From Erysipelothrix anatis (GTDB taxonomy: Bacteria > Bacillota_I > Bacilli_A > Erysipelotrichales > Erysipelotrichaceae), in contig NZ_WTSX01000015.1 in the NCBI RefSeq assembly GCF_009828745.1, positions 1 to 58,049 of the forward strand: a DNA stretch of 58,049 bases, given 5' to 3'. Shown piece by piece: positions 26,805 to 35,652 of the stretch. Position numbers and translations under genes: made by a program. Every line of letters starts with the position of its first letter. Position 1 is the first letter of the stretch. The notes beneath the pieces were generated by a model. That model was not told the DNA's origin. It searched no databases and was given only the letters and a program-made list of their open reading frames with translations.

Positions 26805-27494
26805 ATGATTACAATTATAAGTGAGGACGTCTTTAAAAGCCATGAGCTTCGAGACGCTTTAACGGGCATAAAATCCATTGTTGATGTGGTATCGCCATTA
26901 GAGGCATTGACACAAAACTATGGAGATATTTGCTTTGTTATGGATGCGCATATGGAACGATTCAACTGGATTGATTATTATGAGATTTTGAAATTTCAAA
27001 ATAAGAATTCTGCGATTGTATTGTTACATGATGATGGTGATGAAACGGAACTAGAAATCATTCAACGTGATATTCGATTCCATACACATCGCGATGCTAA
27101 CATTGATCTGATTAAAGCCTATGTACTGAAAGCTGTAACAGAATGTGATTCATTGAAAAAGACACGTAACTCTGGCTACGAGCCAATTCGTTATTTGGAT
27201 AATGATTTAGAAATAAATAACCTGACGAATACAATACAACGGGGTAAACAAATGGTTTCATTAACCGCGATTGAAAAAGAAATTCTCTTGTTGCTCATCG
27301 ATGCGAAAGAGAATATTGTAACACGTCAAGAAGTTATGGAAACACTCTATCCAGAAAAACGCGATGATGAGAGTGTGAACCACCGTTTCGTTGATGTTCA
27401 CATTAAGAACATTCGTGACAAACTCGGCCGTGATTCAATTCGAACCGTCCGTGGTCGTGGCTATTTCATCAACTTAAATGCAATTTTAGGATAA
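26805..27494 (+). CDS. Orphan OmpR-type regulator with degenerate receiver domain
   Basis: The C-terminal part (about 140-229) is a clear OmpR/PhoB winged helix (VSLTAIEKEILLLLIDAKENIVTRQEVMETLYP, VDVHIKNIRDKLGRDSIRTVRGRGYFIN). The N-terminal 120 residues have receiver-like spacing with an Asp in CFVMDAHM, but the conserved Thr/Ser position reads LLHDD and the Lys of the KP motif is missing (RFHTHRDA). Control by phosphorylation is therefore doubtful. No kinase is adjacent. The ribosome-binding site is a run of eight G (26791-26798), six bases from ATG and complementary to the C-rich loops of the adjacent sRNAs. Confidence 0.82.
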   Translation: MITIISEDVFKSHELRDALTGIKSIVDVVSPLEALTQNYGDICFVMDAHMERFNWIDYYEILKFQNKNSAIVLLHDDGDETELEIIQRDIRFHTHRDANIDLIKAYVLKAVTECDSLKKTRNSGYEPIRYLDNDLEINNLTNTIQRGKQMVSLTAIEKEILLLLIDAKENIVTRQEVMETLYPEKRDDESVNHRFVDVHIKNIRDKLGRDSIRTVRGRGYFINLNAILG

Positions 27495-27593
27495 TTCTCT
27501 GTTCAAAATACATTGAAACTAATTTAAAAAAAGAACAGATTACAATAAATAAATTAATAATCAGAAGAAAGCACCAAATCAGTCACAATTCGT

Positions 27594-27622
27594 TTGACAA
27601 GATAGGTGCTTTTCTCTATAAT
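27594..27622 (+). promoter_or_regulatory. Consensus promoter of yceD-rpmF
   Basis: TTGACA, a 17-base spacer and TATAAT: a perfect match to the sigma-A consensus. It lies 30 bases before the yceD start. The spacer overlaps the 3' arm (ggtgcttt) of a long inverted repeat with aaagcacc at 27569-27576, which may also end the previous transcript. Confidence 0.92.
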
Positions 27623-27651
27623 TAAGTAGCGTTAAAAAAGTAGGTGAGAGT

Positions 27652-28164
27652 ATGATTTTTGTTAGAAATGATTTGGACAAGCTAACGTCACAACGTATCG
27701 ATCTGGATGAGGCTGTGGAATTAGACCCAACACGACTTAAAGAAAACCCTCGTCTCTTAGGTTTACGTGATATCTTCGCAGTAGGTCATGGTTATTATGA
27801 CAGCCACTCTTCAAGACTGATTTTAGATCTTCGGGTTGAGGGGATCATGACAGTGCCTTGTGCGATAACGTTACGTCCATTTGATATTGAATTCTCAGTA
27901 CGTGTGGATGATATGTTTAGTTTTGATCCATTAGGACCAGAAGACGAAGGTATAGAAGAAGTTGAAGGGGAAACACTTGATTTGTCTCCATACTTTATGG
28001 ATGCAATCTTTGCTGAAGTTCCACTGAAAGCAGTTCACCCGGATTTGGAAACATATCCTGAAGGTGATGGCTGGGTAGTGATGACTGAAGAAGATTATAT
28101 AAACGAAAAAAGTCAAGAAATTGATCCTAGACTCGCGAAATTGAAAGATTTCAAGTTTGATTAA
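27652..28164 (+). CDS. yceD: YceD family protein (DUF177)
   Basis: This 170-residue acidic protein has the DUF177 pattern, with strand-rich [28 protein letters not shown] followed by an acidic segment [35 protein letters not shown]. Members are always found next to rpmF and are needed for normal 23S rRNA levels in studied species. The Cys pair seen in many members is reduced to a single Cys here. rpmF follows after 14 bases, under one consensus promoter. Confidence 0.9.
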   Translation: MIFVRNDLDKLTSQRIDLDEAVELDPTRLKENPRLLGLRDIFAVGHGYYDSHSSRLILDLRVEGIMTVPCAITLRPFDIEFSVRVDDMFSFDPLGPEDEGIEEVEGETLDLSPYFMDAIFAEVPLKAVHPDLETYPEGDGWVVMTEEDYINEKSQEIDPRLAKLKDFKFD

Positions 28165-28178
28165 ACGGAGGTGAAAAC

Positions 28179-28325
28179 ATGGCAGTTCCAAAAAGACGTA
28201 CTTCTAAGGCTCGTAAAAACAGCCGTCGTACACATTACAAATTACCTAGAGTAACTCTAGCTAAAGATCCACAAACAGGTGAGTGGAAAGTACCTCATCG
28301 TGTTGACCGTAAAGAGGTTAAATAA
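28179..28325 (+). CDS. rpmF: 50S ribosomal protein L32
   Basis: The 48-residue protein [21 protein letters not shown]... is the classic L32 start. It lacks the C-terminal Cys pairs that bind zinc in other L32 proteins, so it is the zinc-free form. The ribosome-binding site is cggaggtg. It is co-transcribed with yceD and followed by a terminator. Confidence 0.97.
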   Translation: MAVPKRRTSKARKNSRRTHYKLPRVTLAKDPQTGEWKVPHRVDRKEVK

Positions 28326-28332
28326 TAAAAAT

Positions 28333-28357
28333 AGTCTTGGATAACAAGACTTTTTTT
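28333..28357 (+). terminator. Terminator of yceD-rpmF
   Basis: Stem agtcttg / caagact with a five-base loop and a run of seven T residues. Confidence 0.9.
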
Positions 28358-28388
28358 ATGTGATTTTGTGGGAAAAGGAAGTGACAGG

Positions 28389-29777
28389 ATGAAAAACAAA
28401 ACGGTAAAACCTTATGCAACAATCTTCATCGTCATAGCGAGTGCCATCTTAGTGATGTCACTTTTAAGTATGCGATTCTTACCGATGCAGTATCGATTGA
28501 TACTAATCTTTGCGTGTGGGGCACTTTCAATGTTAGTTTTACTCTTAACAAAAAAATCAATATGGCGATATACATTAGGTGTTTCTATGTTGATTATTGC
28601 TTTTGGTTTTGTGTTGGGACAACAATTTGTCGATAATCTATCCGATGCTAAAGACTACGAAGTCTTGGAATTTGTGGTAGTACGTCGCAATGACGTTGTT
28701 GATGCAGATACAATAAATAAAGTTGGCTATTACGGACATTTTTCTAAAGAGACGTTAGCGGACGTTAAAAAAAATAATGAACAAGTTGCTAAAGCAGAAT
28801 TAATACATTATGGTGATACCAACCAATTAGTCGATGATCTTAAGTCAGAGAAAATTGATGGTATTTTATCTCAAAGCAACGTTTTACAAGATATAATGTT
28901 CTTTGAAACAGATTTCGAATCATGGGCTCATGTATCTGAAAAAATTGTCTTTCAAGTAGCACGTCCTGAGATTGTGAAACCTGTAGATGTTACGAAGGAG
29001 CCTTTCACAGTATTAATAAGTGGTGTTGATCTCTATGGTGATGTAGTAACCCGATCACGAAGTGACATGAATATGATTGTTGCAGTAAATCCAACAACCC
29101 AATCATTGCTGAGTGTAAGTCTACCACGTGATACTTATATACCGCTAGGGTGCGAAGATGGATCACTCGATAAACTTACACACGCAGGGCTTTATGGAAT
29201 CTCGTGTACTGTTAAAACTGTCGAGAATCTTATGGACCAGCCGATTAATTATTTTGTCCGGATAAACTTTACAGGATTAGTAGATATAATTGATATTCTG
29301 GGTGGTGTAGAGGTTTACTCAGATAATGAGTTTACGACAGATTCAGGAATGCATATCAAAAAAGGCATGAATACTCTGGATGGTACGCAAGCATTAGAAT
29401 TTGCACGTGAGCGTTATAATATCGAATCAGGTGATCTTGCTCGGGTAGCGAATCATCAAGCCTTACTAAAAGGAATTATTACGAAGATTTCGTCATCTGA
29501 ACAAATGATGAAAATTCCACAATTGAGTCGATACTTCAAGGATATGGTCGATACCAACTTAACAGAGGACGACATATCAAAATTACTGTCACAACACCTA
29601 TCTCAAAACAACAGTTGGACCATCCATGAGGCAATACTTGGCGGAACCGGTGATATGCAAGAGGTTTATTCCTTACCATCGGATTACAAGTATTATGTTT
29701 ACTGGCCAAATGCTGAAAGTTTGCAAGAAATTCGACGTCAAATTGATGATATAATGACAGTGGGTGAGGAATCATAA
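28389..29777 (+). CDS. LytR-CpsA-Psr (LCP) family wall-polymer ligase
   Basis: LCP enzymes attach anionic glycopolymers from undecaprenyl carriers to peptidoglycan outside the membrane. Residues 10-85 contain three hydrophobic segments (YATIFIVIASAILVMSLLSM and two more), then an accessory region, then the LCP domain from about residue 210, with RSRSDMNMIVAVNPTTQSLLSVSLPRDTYIPL and FVRINFTGLVDIIDILGGVEV and the late ALEFARERYNIESGDLARVANHQALLKGI. The 462 residues are typical. I use ATG 28389, nine bases after aagga, rather than a GTG at 28368. The next gene overlaps its stop by one base. Confidence 0.9.
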   Translation: MKNKTVKPYATIFIVIASAILVMSLLSMRFLPMQYRLILIFACGALSMLVLLLTKKSIWRYTLGVSMLIIAFGFVLGQQFVDNLSDAKDYEVLEFVVVRRNDVVDADTINKVGYYGHFSKETLADVKKNNEQVAKAELIHYGDTNQLVDDLKSEKIDGILSQSNVLQDIMFFETDFESWAHVSEKIVFQVARPEIVKPVDVTKEPFTVLISGVDLYGDVVTRSRSDMNMIVAVNPTTQSLLSVSLPRDTYIPLGCEDGSLDKLTHAGLYGISCTVKTVENLMDQPINYFVRINFTGLVDIIDILGGVEVYSDNEFTTDSGMHIKKGMNTLDGTQALEFARERYNIESGDLARVANHQALLKGIITKISSSEQMMKIPQLSRYFKDMVDTNLTEDDISKLLSQHLSQNNSWTIHEAILGGTGDMQEVYSLPSDYKYYVYWPNAESLQEIRRQIDDIMTVGEES

Positions 29778-30490
29778 TGGATACCAAAAATTCTGAAAAA
29801 TTTATTGATGCATTTGTAACGATTGAAATGTTCTTGAAAGACTACTTGGGTAGCCCCAATGTTGGGTTTTCGCAAATGGTTCATATGGCCGCACCGAAAC
29901 ACCCGGTGATTGGAACCTATAAAAACGAGCTGACTGAGTTTGGCCAGCTTCGTAATGCTATTGTTCATAATCGTGCAGGGAAAAATGAAGCAATTGCTGA
30001 GCCTCATGATTCTGTAATTTCGACAATGGAATTGATTATCCAAGCTTTAGAATCGCCTCGTCGTATTCGCGATGTCTTTCCGATGAATCGTGTGTTTGTT
30101 GCAGAAGGAACCGAATCGTTCTCGAAAATTTTAAAAATTCAACGTGAGCAAAATTATTCGGCTGTACCTGTTTATCGAGATAACCGATATGTTGGCTTAT
30201 TACACACACGCCTTTATCAAATGTTCTTAGAACAAAATGCTGACGCTACGTTAGACCTTAAACAATATACTGTGAACGATATTCTCAAGTACTATGAAAA
30301 GGACTCACGAGTAATTTTTGTAAGTGGTGAGACAACACTGTATGATGTGTTAAAGATATTTAATCGGATGCATGAAAAGGGACAATCTATGATTGCAATG
30401 ATTATCACCGAACAAGGATTTGTGAACGAAAAACCGATTGGAATTATTACGGTAGCAGATGTGCCGAAAATTCTATCAGAACTTGAATAA
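29777..30490 (+). CDS. HEPN-like domain fused to a CBS-domain pair
   Basis: Residues 1-100 are helical and contain LRNAIVHNRAG, with Arg59 and His64 in the R-x4-H spacing of HEPN domains. Residues from about 100 to 237 form two CBS motifs (FVAEGTESFSKILKIQREQNYSAVPVYRDNRYVGLLHTRLY and VIFVSGETTLYDVLKIFN ... PIGIITVADVPKIL), which usually bind adenine nucleotides. A nucleotide-gated RNA-binding or RNase role is possible but is inference only. The gene starts in the stop codon of the LCP gene (TAATG) and shares its transcript. Confidence 0.65.
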   Translation: MDTKNSEKFIDAFVTIEMFLKDYLGSPNVGFSQMVHMAAPKHPVIGTYKNELTEFGQLRNAIVHNRAGKNEAIAEPHDSVISTMELIIQALESPRRIRDVFPMNRVFVAEGTESFSKILKIQREQNYSAVPVYRDNRYVGLLHTRLYQMFLEQNADATLDLKQYTVNDILKYYEKDSRVIFVSGETTLYDVLKIFNRMHEKGQSMIAMIITEQGFVNEKPIGIITVADVPKILSELE

Positions 30491-30548
30491 TGACCCCTAA
30501 AAATGATAGACTTTAGGTTGATGACTACACGTTAAAAAAGGAGTTTGT

Positions 30549-31433
30549 ATGACTGAATACTTCGTAATGAGAGATGCGTCTTTGAAACGCTTCAATACAC
30601 TAAGATTAGATGTTAAAGCTGATACGATTGTAATGCCACACACGATTAATGGATTCGTGCAAGCATTGCGAGCATTTAAAGATAAAAAAATTGTAATTAT
30701 TGGAAATGGATCAAATATGATGTTTGATCAAGATTATTTTGATGACAGCACGGTATTTATTATCACATCGATGATAAACGATATCGAACTCAATGATGGA
30801 GAAATCGTCGTTGAAGCTGGGACACGTCTCAATCGTCTCGCATGGTTTTCATGTGAACAATCCATTGGTGGCTATGAATTCTGCGAAGATATTCCTGGTA
30901 CCATGGGTGGTGCATTGATTATGAATGCCGGACAATGGCAGTATGCTATTGGTCAATATGTAAACTGGATTGAAGTGTATAACTATGAGACAGATCAGGT
31001 TGAACGTATTGTGCCAGATGAAGCATTCTTTGCTTATCGCTATTCACGACTCACACAAATGCCCGTCTTCATGTTGCGTGCTGGACTAAGTGCTCCTGAA
31101 GGTGATTATAACGAATCCCTTGAGAAGATGCTTTACTACCGCCATGAACGTTACGTTAAACAACCGCGTAATTTTGCAAATGCGGGAAGTGTGTTTAAAC
31201 GTCCAAAAGACAAAGATGGAAACTCACTCTTCGTATGGAAATTATTCGATGGTGTCAATCTTCGTGGCTTCACATCTGGGGGAGCAATGGTATCAGAAAA
31301 ACACCCAGGATTTATTGTTAACACAGGAAACGCAACGGTTGCGGATATGAAAGCTGTTATCAATGAATGCATGACACGCGTTAAAGATACGTATGATGTC
31401 CAACTTGAATTAGAATGGCGCGTAATCCGCTAA
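30549..31433 (+). CDS. murB: UDP-N-acetylenolpyruvoylglucosamine reductase
   Basis: MurB is the FAD enzyme that reduces UDP-GlcNAc-enolpyruvate to UDP-MurNAc, the second committed step of peptidoglycan synthesis. The FAD-binding segment IIGNGSNMMF, then GYEFCEDIPGTMGGALIMNAGQW, the Tyr-Arg-Ser segment YRYSRL and NAGSVFKRPKD are present. The absence of a Tyr-loop insert and the length of 294 fit the type IIb enzymes of Gram-positives. The ribosome-binding site is aaaggag. murJ follows after 13 bases. Confidence 0.95.
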   Translation: MTEYFVMRDASLKRFNTLRLDVKADTIVMPHTINGFVQALRAFKDKKIVIIGNGSNMMFDQDYFDDSTVFIITSMINDIELNDGEIVVEAGTRLNRLAWFSCEQSIGGYEFCEDIPGTMGGALIMNAGQWQYAIGQYVNWIEVYNYETDQVERIVPDEAFFAYRYSRLTQMPVFMLRAGLSAPEGDYNESLEKMLYYRHERYVKQPRNFANAGSVFKRPKDKDGNSLFVWKLFDGVNLRGFTSGGAMVSEKHPGFIVNTGNATVADMKAVINECMTRVKDTYDVQLELEWRVIR

Positions 31434-31446
31434 GGAAGTAGAAACT

Positions 31447-32979
31447 ATGAAAAAAATGACCGTTGTCGTTATGTTCATAACCATACTTTCAAAAGTATTG
31501 GGATTTATACGAGACATAACGCTTAGTTCTAACTTTGGATTTGGTGCAGTTTCAGATTCATTCACACTTGCTATTACCATTCCAAATAGTGTTCTTTCAA
31601 TCATTGGAGCAGTCTTGGTAACGGGAATTATCCCGATGCTAACACGAATTCTTAATGAAGACGAAGATCGCGCAAACCGATTCACAAGTAATATATTAAA
31701 TATCATGTTGCTATTCTGTATGGTCATGATGGTCTTGATGTTTGTATTACCAGAATTTGTAATTTTCTTGTTTGCTTCAAATTTAAGTCATGAAGCGATG
31801 TTGTACGCAGTACCGTTTTTACGAGTTATTGCCTTTGGAATCTTCTCGATTGCCATAGTCCAACTCGGAAGTGGATATCTAAACGTCAAGAAAAATTTTA
31901 TTATCCCTGCGTTGGTGACAATTCCATCAAATATGATTGTTATCGTCGCAATTATTATTGCAAATAAAAGCGGGAATACGCTCTTACTTGCATATGGACA
32001 ACTTGCTGCTTTAATTTTCCAAGCTGCAGTCATATTCATTTATATGAAAAAGATGGGCTTCGATTACCGTGCAGTAATTGACTTAAATGATAAAGATTTA
32101 CGCTTAATGGTTACATTAGCATTGCCGTTACTCTTATCAGCTGTCTTGGGTCAATTAAATGATATTATTATGAAAAACTTTGCGACAGTCCTTGTGCCGG
32201 TCGGTGGATACAGTTATATGTCTTATGCTACAAAACTTATTGGGTTTGTATCAGGGATCTTCATTACTGCAATTCTTAATGTATCCTATCCAACGATTGC
32301 TCAAAATGTTGTAAACAATGATAATAAACGTCTTAACAAGTCAATCAATGATGCAATCCTAATGATTTTCGTGTTTGTAACACCAGCTGTTGTTGGATTT
32401 ATTACATTAGCACGTCCTATCATTGAATTTGTCTTCTTGAGTGGTGAAGTAACTGCAGCCGATGTAAGTATCATCGTCCCAATCTTTGTTGCTGATGCAC
32501 TTGTGCTTCTTGCAATGGGTATGCGAGAATTACTCTTTAGAATTCACTATGCATATCATGACATGAAGTCACCGGTACGCAATACGGTCTTTGTGACGAT
32601 TGTCTTTATAATTGGACTTATCATTTTCCCATTCTTATTTGGAAAATTAGGACATCCACTCGCAGGACTTTCGTTCTCCTATTCTGTGGCTGCACTGATT
32701 GCAGTTGTTCCACTCTTCAAGAGTGCTAAGAAACTGATAGGAAAAACATACTTCAAATATATCGTTAAAGATATGACGAAAATTCTGTTGTCTGCTCTAA
32801 TGATGGGGGTATTCCTCTTGTTAGTAAGAGGGCCATTACTAAGTGTGATGCCAGGTCGAATCGGAACATTGGTTGCGATTGCAGGTGCAGGAATTGTTTA
32901 CGTTGTTGCATTAATTGCACTCCGTACTCGTTTTGCACTCTCACTGCTATCAAGTGTTCTCTTTAAAGAAACCAATTAA
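31447..32979 (+). CDS. murJ: Lipid II flippase MurJ
   Basis: This is a MOP/MviN-family transporter of 510 residues with about 14 membrane segments. The start LSKVLGFIRDITLSSNFGFGAVSDSFTLAITIP is the MurJ signature, including the Arg (RD) conserved in the first helix. MurJ moves lipid II across the membrane. It sits in a wall block with murB upstream and the mra cluster downstream, and ends at a strong terminator. Confidence 0.94.
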   Translation: MKKMTVVVMFITILSKVLGFIRDITLSSNFGFGAVSDSFTLAITIPNSVLSIIGAVLVTGIIPMLTRILNEDEDRANRFTSNILNIMLLFCMVMMVLMFVLPEFVIFLFASNLSHEAMLYAVPFLRVIAFGIFSIAIVQLGSGYLNVKKNFIIPALVTIPSNMIVIVAIIIANKSGNTLLLAYGQLAALIFQAAVIFIYMKKMGFDYRAVIDLNDKDLRLMVTLALPLLLSAVLGQLNDIIMKNFATVLVPVGGYSYMSYATKLIGFVSGIFITAILNVSYPTIAQNVVNNDNKRLNKSINDAILMIFVFVTPAVVGFITLARPIIEFVFLSGEVTAADVSIIVPIFVADALVLLAMGMRELLFRIHYAYHDMKSPVRNTVFVTIVFIIGLIIFPFLFGKLGHPLAGLSFSYSVAALIAVVPLFKSAKKLIGKTYFKYIVKDMTKILLSALMMGVFLLLVRGPLLSVMPGRIGTLVAIAGAGIVYVVALIALRTRFALSLLSSVLFKETN

Positions 32980-32990
32980 TACACGAATTT

Positions 32991-33019
32991 AAGACTCAAG
33001 GACTTTCCTTGAGTCTTTT
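32991..33019 (+). terminator. Terminator of murB-murJ
   Basis: A 12-bp perfect stem (aagactcaagga / tccttgagtctt) with loop ctt and a T-rich tail. Confidence 0.93.
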
Positions 33020-33053
33020 CTTTTGCTAGTATTAATAGGAAAAGGGGAACGCT

Positions 33054-34172
33054 ATGCAATCATTTATTTATCCGGTTAAAACCGCTCTGTTTATTTTTCC
33101 GGTTTTGGCATTTCTATTTACAATGCCGTACACAATTTACCAGTACCGTAAATATGGTGTCATTCCATTATTTCGAACATTTGTCATTTTTTCATTTCTC
33201 TACTATATGATGAATGCTTACTTTATGGTAATTCTTCCGTTACCAGCACGAGAATCTGTACACACTACATATCGAGAGATGATGCAACTCGTGCCGTTTC
33301 AGTTTATTACTGATATACGTAATGAAGCAGGCTTGGTATTATCCAATCCATCAACATACATCAGTGCACTCAAACAACCTGTTGTGACTCAAGTGCTCTT
33401 CAATATTATCCTGACCATACCTTTTGGTGTATATTTACGTTACTTCTTCAAACGCTCATTGCTCCAAACTTTTATGATGTCCTTTGCGCTTGCATTATTC
33501 TTTGAGTTAAGTCAACTTTCTGGATTGTTCTTTATTTATCCAGGTCCGTATCGTCTTTTCGACGTTGATGATTTAATGCTCAACACATTCGGAGGGATTA
33601 TTGGTTATGCGATTGCTCCACTCTTTATGAGTGTGCTGCCTAACCAAGATAAAATGCTTGAACGGCATCAAGATTATACAAATCATGTTACCATTTGGAA
33701 ACGATTTACGGGATTCGTTGTAGATCTTATCGTGATTAATGTTTTGGTGATGCTGGTCACAATTGGCCTTTATGCCATCGAAAGACCAATTAATGAAGCA
33801 GTACTTCAGGGTATTGTCTTTGTGCTTTACTTTGTACTAGTGCCTTATCTTACCAAGGGATATACTGTTGGAAGTAAGATATTGAAGACCCGCTTCAATT
33901 CTCATGAACTCTCCTTCAAAGTATTCCGCTATCTATGGCGCGCATTGTTAGTTTTCTTTGTACTGTATAGTCCAGGGATTATCGTTAATGTGTTGACTGA
34001 ATCATTACTGTTTTTCGAAGAGCCGATGATTATCATGGGTGGGGGTGCAATCATTGCGGGTATCATTCTATTTGGCGTGATTTACTGGATTCAGTTATTA
34101 ATCCGTCGTCCCTATGTTCTTTTCTTCGAAAAGATGAGTGGGGTTACCTTAGACTCAAATTATCACAAGTAA
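33054..34172 (+). CDS. VanZ-like and RDD-domain membrane protein
   Basis: Residues 1-200 form a VanZ-like domain with five membrane segments and the typical MMNAYFMVILPLP, VLFNIILTIPFGVYLRYFFKRS and RLFDVDDLMLNTFGGIIGY. Residues 218-372 form an RDD domain (TIWKRFTGFVVDLIVINVLVM, with Arg and Asp near the start, then LVPYLTKGYTVGSKILKTRF). VanZ proteins are linked to glycopeptide resistance and RDD proteins to ion exchange, but the function of the fused form is not known. It stands alone between two terminators. Confidence 0.85.
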   Translation: MQSFIYPVKTALFIFPVLAFLFTMPYTIYQYRKYGVIPLFRTFVIFSFLYYMMNAYFMVILPLPARESVHTTYREMMQLVPFQFITDIRNEAGLVLSNPSTYISALKQPVVTQVLFNIILTIPFGVYLRYFFKRSLLQTFMMSFALALFFELSQLSGLFFIYPGPYRLFDVDDLMLNTFGGIIGYAIAPLFMSVLPNQDKMLERHQDYTNHVTIWKRFTGFVVDLIVINVLVMLVTIGLYAIERPINEAVLQGIVFVLYFVLVPYLTKGYTVGSKILKTRFNSHELSFKVFRYLWRALLVFFVLYSPGIIVNVLTESLLFFEEPMIIMGGGAIIAGIILFGVIYWIQLLIRRPYVLFFEKMSGVTLDSNYHK

Positions 34173-34198
34173 CCGCCAAACTTCTTAAATTTTTCTAC

Positions 34199-34227
34199 AA
34201 GAGTTGTGAAAACAGCTCTTTTTTTTA
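34199..34227 (+). terminator. Terminator of the VanZ-RDD gene
   Basis: Stem aagagttgt / acagctctt (one G-T pair), loop gaaa, followed by seven further T residues. Confidence 0.9.
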
Positions 34228-34253
34228 TGTTTCCGTACACTATGGTGAACGTT

Positions 34254-34301
34254 TATGATAATATAGTGGTAGAAAGTGGTGAAAAGTGGTAGAAAGTGGG
34301 G
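34254..34301 (+). promoter_or_regulatory. mraZ promoter and four-copy MraZ operator
   Basis: A TATGAT -10 is at 34254-34259. Immediately downstream, GTGGT, GTGGT, GTGGT and GTGGG begin at 34266, 34276, 34286 and 34296, with an exact period of 10 bases. MraZ binds direct TGGGN-like repeats with this period upstream of its own operon, so autoregulation is expected. The last repeat also forms part of the ribosome-binding site (ggggtg). Confidence 0.82.
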
Positions 34302-34310
34302 TGTTACGTC

Positions 34311-34742
34311 ATGTTCATGGGCGAGTACCAACATACAATCGATAGCAAGGGACGTATCATCGTACCTGCTAAGTTCCGTGATGAACTCGGTGAAACAATG
34401 ATTGTTACCCGATGGCTTGACGGCTGTTTGGCTATCTACACACAAGATCAATGGCTTAAAGTTTATGAAAACTTGAAACGCCTTCCTTCAACAAAACGTG
34501 AAGCGCGTATGTATACGCACATGATTATGTCGAAGGCCGCTGAATGTGATATCGATGGACAAGGGCGTATCCGTATCCCCAGTCATCTCGTTAAAGAAGC
34601 GACACTGGAGAAAAACTGTGTGCTTGTCGGTGTGAGTGATCACGTTGAAATATGGGATAAAGACAAGTGGGATAACTACTATGCACTTGCTAGTGAGAAT
34701 TTTGAAGAGATCGCTGAATCTCTAACGGAGTTTTTTGAATGA
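34311..34742 (+). CDS. mraZ: Transcriptional regulator MraZ
   Basis: MraZ is a SpoVT/AbrB-like DNA-binding protein that controls the division and cell wall operon. It contains two copies of the DxGR motif: TIDSKGRIIVPAKFRDEL near residue 9 and CDIDGQGRIRIPSHL near residue 82. I start at ATG 34311 (MFMGEYQHTIDSKG), seven bases after ggggtg; a GTG at 34296 lies inside the operator repeats. The 143 residues match the family. Its last four bases overlap rsmH. Confidence 0.95.
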   Translation: MFMGEYQHTIDSKGRIIVPAKFRDELGETMIVTRWLDGCLAIYTQDQWLKVYENLKRLPSTKREARMYTHMIMSKAAECDIDGQGRIRIPSHLVKEATLEKNCVLVGVSDHVEIWDKDKWDNYYALASENFEEIAESLTEFFE

Positions 34743-35650
34743 AACATATACCAGTAATGCTTAAAGAAACAATCGAACTCTTAAATGTAAAACCTGATGG
34801 TGTCTACATAGACGCAACATTGGGAGCGGGAGGTCATAGCTTCGAAATTGTGAAGCAATTGACGACTGGACGTTTAATTGGATTTGATAAAGATTATGAT
34901 GCGTTAGAGCGAACGAAAAAGCGTCTCGAAGCATATTCCGATAAAGTAACATTTGTGCAAGGGAGCTATACACAACTTGCAGAAACATTAAAAACGTTAA
35001 ATATTGAAGCAGTTGATGGTGTTCTCTTTGATTTAGGAGTATCGTCACCACAGTTTGATGATCCAGAGCGCGGCTTTAGTTATCGCTATGATGCACGGCT
35101 TGATATGCGAATGGACCAAACACAAGCACTGAGCGCCTATGAAGTTGTCAATGAGTACAGTGACACTGAGCTCATCCGAATTTTTAAAGAGAATGCAGAA
35201 GAACGGTATGCGGCTCGTATTGTTAAAAACATTATGAGTAATAGACCGGTCACAACGACATTTGAATTAGTCGAATGCATCCGTGCAGCATATCCTGCAA
35301 AAGACTTAAAAAAAGGACATCCTGCAAAGAAAGTATTTCAAGCCTTAAGAATTGAAGTAAACAACGAATTTGAAGAAGCACAAAGTGCTATCGAACAAGC
35401 AATAAACGCAGTTAACGTTGGGGGACGTGTTGTGGTTATTACTTTCCATTCATTGGAAGATCGTATTGTTAAAAATATCTTTAACAAATACGGAAAACCA
35501 ACTAAAGTCAACCCACGTATACCAGTTATTGAAGAAGAAGTATTAGATTACAAATTGGTATCGAAAGCTATAAAAGCATCGACTTCTGAACTAGAGACAA
35601 ACAATCGTGCACATAGTGCGATCTTAAGAGGAATCGAAAGGGTAAAATAG
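34739..35650 (+). CDS. rsmH: 16S rRNA (cytosine-1402-N4)-methyltransferase RsmH
   Basis: The 303-residue SAM-dependent enzyme methylates C1402 in the ribosomal decoding centre. Its motifs are the start HIPVMLKETIELLNV, the SAM site YIDATLGAGGHS, GVLFDLGVSSPQFDDPERGFSYRYDARLDMRM and the late NVGGRVVVITFHSLEDRIVK. It occupies its usual place after mraZ, with overlapping stop and start codons. Confidence 0.97.
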   Translation: MKHIPVMLKETIELLNVKPDGVYIDATLGAGGHSFEIVKQLTTGRLIGFDKDYDALERTKKRLEAYSDKVTFVQGSYTQLAETLKTLNIEAVDGVLFDLGVSSPQFDDPERGFSYRYDARLDMRMDQTQALSAYEVVNEYSDTELIRIFKENAEERYAARIVKNIMSNRPVTTTFELVECIRAAYPAKDLKKGHPAKKVFQALRIEVNNEFEEAQSAIEQAINAVNVGGRVVVITFHSLEDRIVKNIFNKYGKPTKVNPRIPVIEEEVLDYKLVSKAIKASTSELETNNRAHSAILRGIERVK

Positions 35651-35652
35651 AC

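Noticed and set aside
27569-27614. Terminator behind the orphan regulator (aaagcacc ... ggtgcttt)
   Set aside because: The loop is about 30 bases, the T run is short, and the arms overlap a perfect promoter; an ordinary terminator is doubtful.
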